A stretch of 5,322 nt of DNA from an uncultured Selenomonadaceae bacterium. GTDB lineage: Bacteria; Bacillota; Negativicutes; Selenomonadales; Selenomonadaceae. This document shows, piece after piece, positions 3,830 through 5,322 of the stretch. The notes under the pieces are model-generated. The model had not been told where the DNA came from. It searched no databases and saw only the letters and a list, made by a program, of their open reading frames with translations. The stretch's first letter is position 1; each line of letters starts with the position of its first letter. Made by a program: the position numbers and the translations under genes. Where the stretch lies: positions 1-5,322 of the forward strand of contig CAJOPK010000267.1 of assembly GCA_905236255.1 (NCBI GenBank). The letters run 5' to 3'.

Positions 3830-5322
3830 TTGCGGGAAATTTTAAGTGCTTTGCTTAAAGACGGCGGCGTTTCGGAATTTGAAAAAGTTTTTTCGGAGCG
3901 CGGCGAGTTTTTTGTTTACGGTGCTGCGGGGACTCAAAAAGTTGCGGCAATTGCGGCGGCTTACTCAAAAAATCCCCGCCCGACCGTAATTTTGGTGAGT
4001 TCCGACGAAAAAATTTCCGCTCTGCTTGCAGACTTGGAAGAATTTTTGCCTGAAGTCGAAATTGCCGAATTGCCGGAACTTGACCTTGCAAAAGTGAATG
4101 CGACGGCAACCGGCATCGAACGCCGCGCCAAAAGATTGGAGATTTTGTCAAAACTTGTCGCCGGCGAAAATTTGATGGTTTTGGCAACGGCGGCGGCGGC
4201 GGTCAAAAAAGATTTTTCCCGGAAAGATTTTGAAAAAGTTCGACTCAATTTTAAAATCGGTCAAAAAATCCGGCTTGAAGATTTAATCGAAAAATTTGCA
4301 GCCGCCGGCTACGAGCGGGATTATGAAGTTGACGGCGCGGGGAAATTTTCCGTGCGCGGCGGGATTGTCGATATTTTTGCGATAAATTCCCCGAAACCCT
4401 GCCGGATTGAATTTTTCGATGAAGAAATTGATTCAATCCGGGAGTTTAATCTTGAAACAAAACGCTCCGAAAAAAATATTTCGGAAGTTTCGATTATGCC
4501 GATTTTCGGCGGCGACGAAAAAAATTCGGAACCCTTTTTGACTTGCGCCGGTGAAAAAGGCACCGTTATTTTTGACGAGGCATCAAGGATTGACGAGGAA
4601 ATTAAAAATATCGTCAAGGAAAATCCGGAAGTCAAAAAGGATATTTTTACTTTCAACGATCTCATAAAAAGTTCCCGCGCCGGAAGTTTGATTTACTTTG
4701 AACTTATGCAAAAGAAAATTCGCGGCGCAAAATTTGACAAGATGATTCAAATTGTTGCCGAAAATGTTCCGGTATTTCACGGGCAGATAAATTTTCTCAA
4801 AGATGAAATTCGGCGCAAAATCGAAAACGGCGGAAAGATTTTTCTTACCGCCGGCTCCCCGAACAAACTTGCCGGAATGAAAAACTTGCTTGCCGAAAAT
4901 CAAATTTCGGAAGGCGATTCGATTAAATTTGAAACCGGGTCACCTTCCGAAGGTTTTTGTTTTCCCGGCGCAAATTTGACGGTAATAACCGAAAAAAATG
5001 TTTACGGACAGAAATCCGGTCGCCGGACAAAAAAATATTCCGAAAATGCCGGCGAAAGAATCAAACATTTTCGCGACATAAATCCCGGCGATTATGTCGT
5101 CCATCCGGAAAACGGTATCGGAAAATATATCGGAACGGAAACTTTGGAATTTGACGGACTGAAAAGGGATTATCTGCAGATTCAATACGGCGGGGAGGAC
5201 AAACTTTATATCCCCGTCGAGCAGGTTCGTTATTTGCAAAAGTATATTTCGGACGACGGCGGCGTTCCGAAACTTTCGCGCTTGGGTTCAGGCGATTGGA
5301 TTCGGGCAAAGTCGCGGGCATC
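3830..5322 (+). CDS. mfd: Transcription-repair coupling factor Mfd, N-terminal part (3' end outside window)
   Basis: Mfd is an ATP-driven DNA translocase that removes RNA polymerase stalled at DNA damage and recruits UvrA for excision repair. The frame is open from TTG 3830 to the window end (497 codons) with no stop. Residues 1 to about 210 are the UvrB-like, UvrA-binding region, shown by GYERDYEV, GKFSVRGGIVDIF (from 171) and RIEFFDEEIDSIREF (192-206). A variable middle domain follows. Residues about 421-497 are the RNA-polymerase interaction domain: DYVVHPENGIGKYIG, KRDYLQIQYGGEDKLYIPVEQ and PKLSRLGSGDW. The helicase motor, including Walker A, lies beyond the window. The interaction domain begins near residue 421, earlier than about 470 as I recall for E. 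coli, so the N-terminal part is compact. The usual HGIG of the interaction domain is NGIG here (N428). The gene sits 20 bases after rpe. Confidence 0.95.
   Translation, partial: MREILSALLKDGGVSEFEKVFSERGEFFVYGAAGTQKVAAIAAAYSKNPRPTVILVSSDEKISALLADLEEFLPEVEIAELPELDLAKVNATATGIERRAKRLEILSKLVAGENLMVLATAAAAVKKDFSRKDFEKVRLNFKIGQKIRLEDLIEKFAAAGYERDYEVDGAGKFSVRGGIVDIFAINSPKPCRIEFFDEEIDSIREFNLETKRSEKNISEVSIMPIFGGDEKNSEPFLTCAGEKGTVIFDEASRIDEEIKNIVKENPEVKKDIFTFNDLIKSSRAGSLIYFELMQKKIRGAKFDKMIQIVAENVPVFHGQINFLKDEIRRKIENGGKIFLTAGSPNKLAGMKNLLAENQISEGDSIKFETGSPSEGFCFPGANLTVITEKNVYGQKSGRRTKKYSENAGERIKHFRDINPGDYVVHPENGIGKYIGTETLEFDGLKRDYLQIQYGGEDKLYIPVEQVRYLQKYISDDGGVPKLSRLGSGDWIRAKSRA
4188..4202 (+). repeat. 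(CGG)5 trinucleotide tract in mfd
   Basis: Five CGG units are read in frame as a run of GCG alanine codons (T-A-A-A-A-V) in the UvrB-like region. Slippage by one unit would add or remove one alanine without a frameshift. Confidence 0.8.

Noticed and set aside
3855..5321. Several minus-strand open frames of 61-114 codons opposite mfd
   Set aside because: They are basic or low-complexity translations with no coherent domain, while the plus frame is continuous and matches Mfd throughout.
1..5322. Search for tRNA, rRNA, riboswitch, CRISPR, insertion sequence or phage signs
   Set aside because: No cloverleaf, no direct-repeat array, no transposase or integrase and no cobalamin or SAM riboswitch motif was recognised; intergenic space is about 250 bases in total.

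Overview
The window carries six protein-coding genes in two plus-strand blocks and one minus-strand block. There are no RNA genes, mobile elements or CRISPR arrays that I can see. GC content looks to be in the mid-40s by eye (not computed). The gene set suggests a diderm anaerobic bacterium, possibly a Negativicutes-type Firmicute: an exported LPP20-like envelope protein, a free-standing methionine synthase activation protein with a C-terminal cysteine cluster, and Mfd starting at TTG behind a strong GGAGG. The lineage is an inference and is not firm.

Left block (1-1694, plus strand): the 3' part of an LPP20/FlgT-like envelope protein is followed after 13 bases by an exported protein made of seven tetratricopeptide repeats. 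The pair looks like one operon. It appears to end at a good intrinsic terminator (1652-1694) that lies inside the 3' end of the convergent gene. The two convergent stop codons are only 4 bases apart and sit in a perfect 12-bp palindrome.

Middle block (1624-2976, minus strand): a TetR-family repressor gene and a stand-alone MetH reactivation-domain gene form a tight two-gene operon. It has a plausible extended -10 promoter and a 19-bp near-palindrome over the predicted transcription start that could be an autoregulatory operator. If so, reactivation of oxidised cobalamin in methionine synthase may be under dedicated TetR control in this organism.

Right block (3076-5322, plus strand): rpe (ribulose-phosphate 3-epimerase) and mfd (transcription-repair coupling factor, cut by the window end) form a second operon divergent from tetR, with its own promoter. 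The mfd frame has no ATG start and no stop inside the window, so a simple ORF scan would miss it; it runs open for 497 codons from a TTG and has clear UvrB-like and RNA-polymerase-interaction motifs.

I found no wholly new system. The items most worth a second look are the TetR/MetH-reactivation pairing with its candidate operator, the terminator embedded in a convergent coding region, and the A9 tract at the start of tetR.
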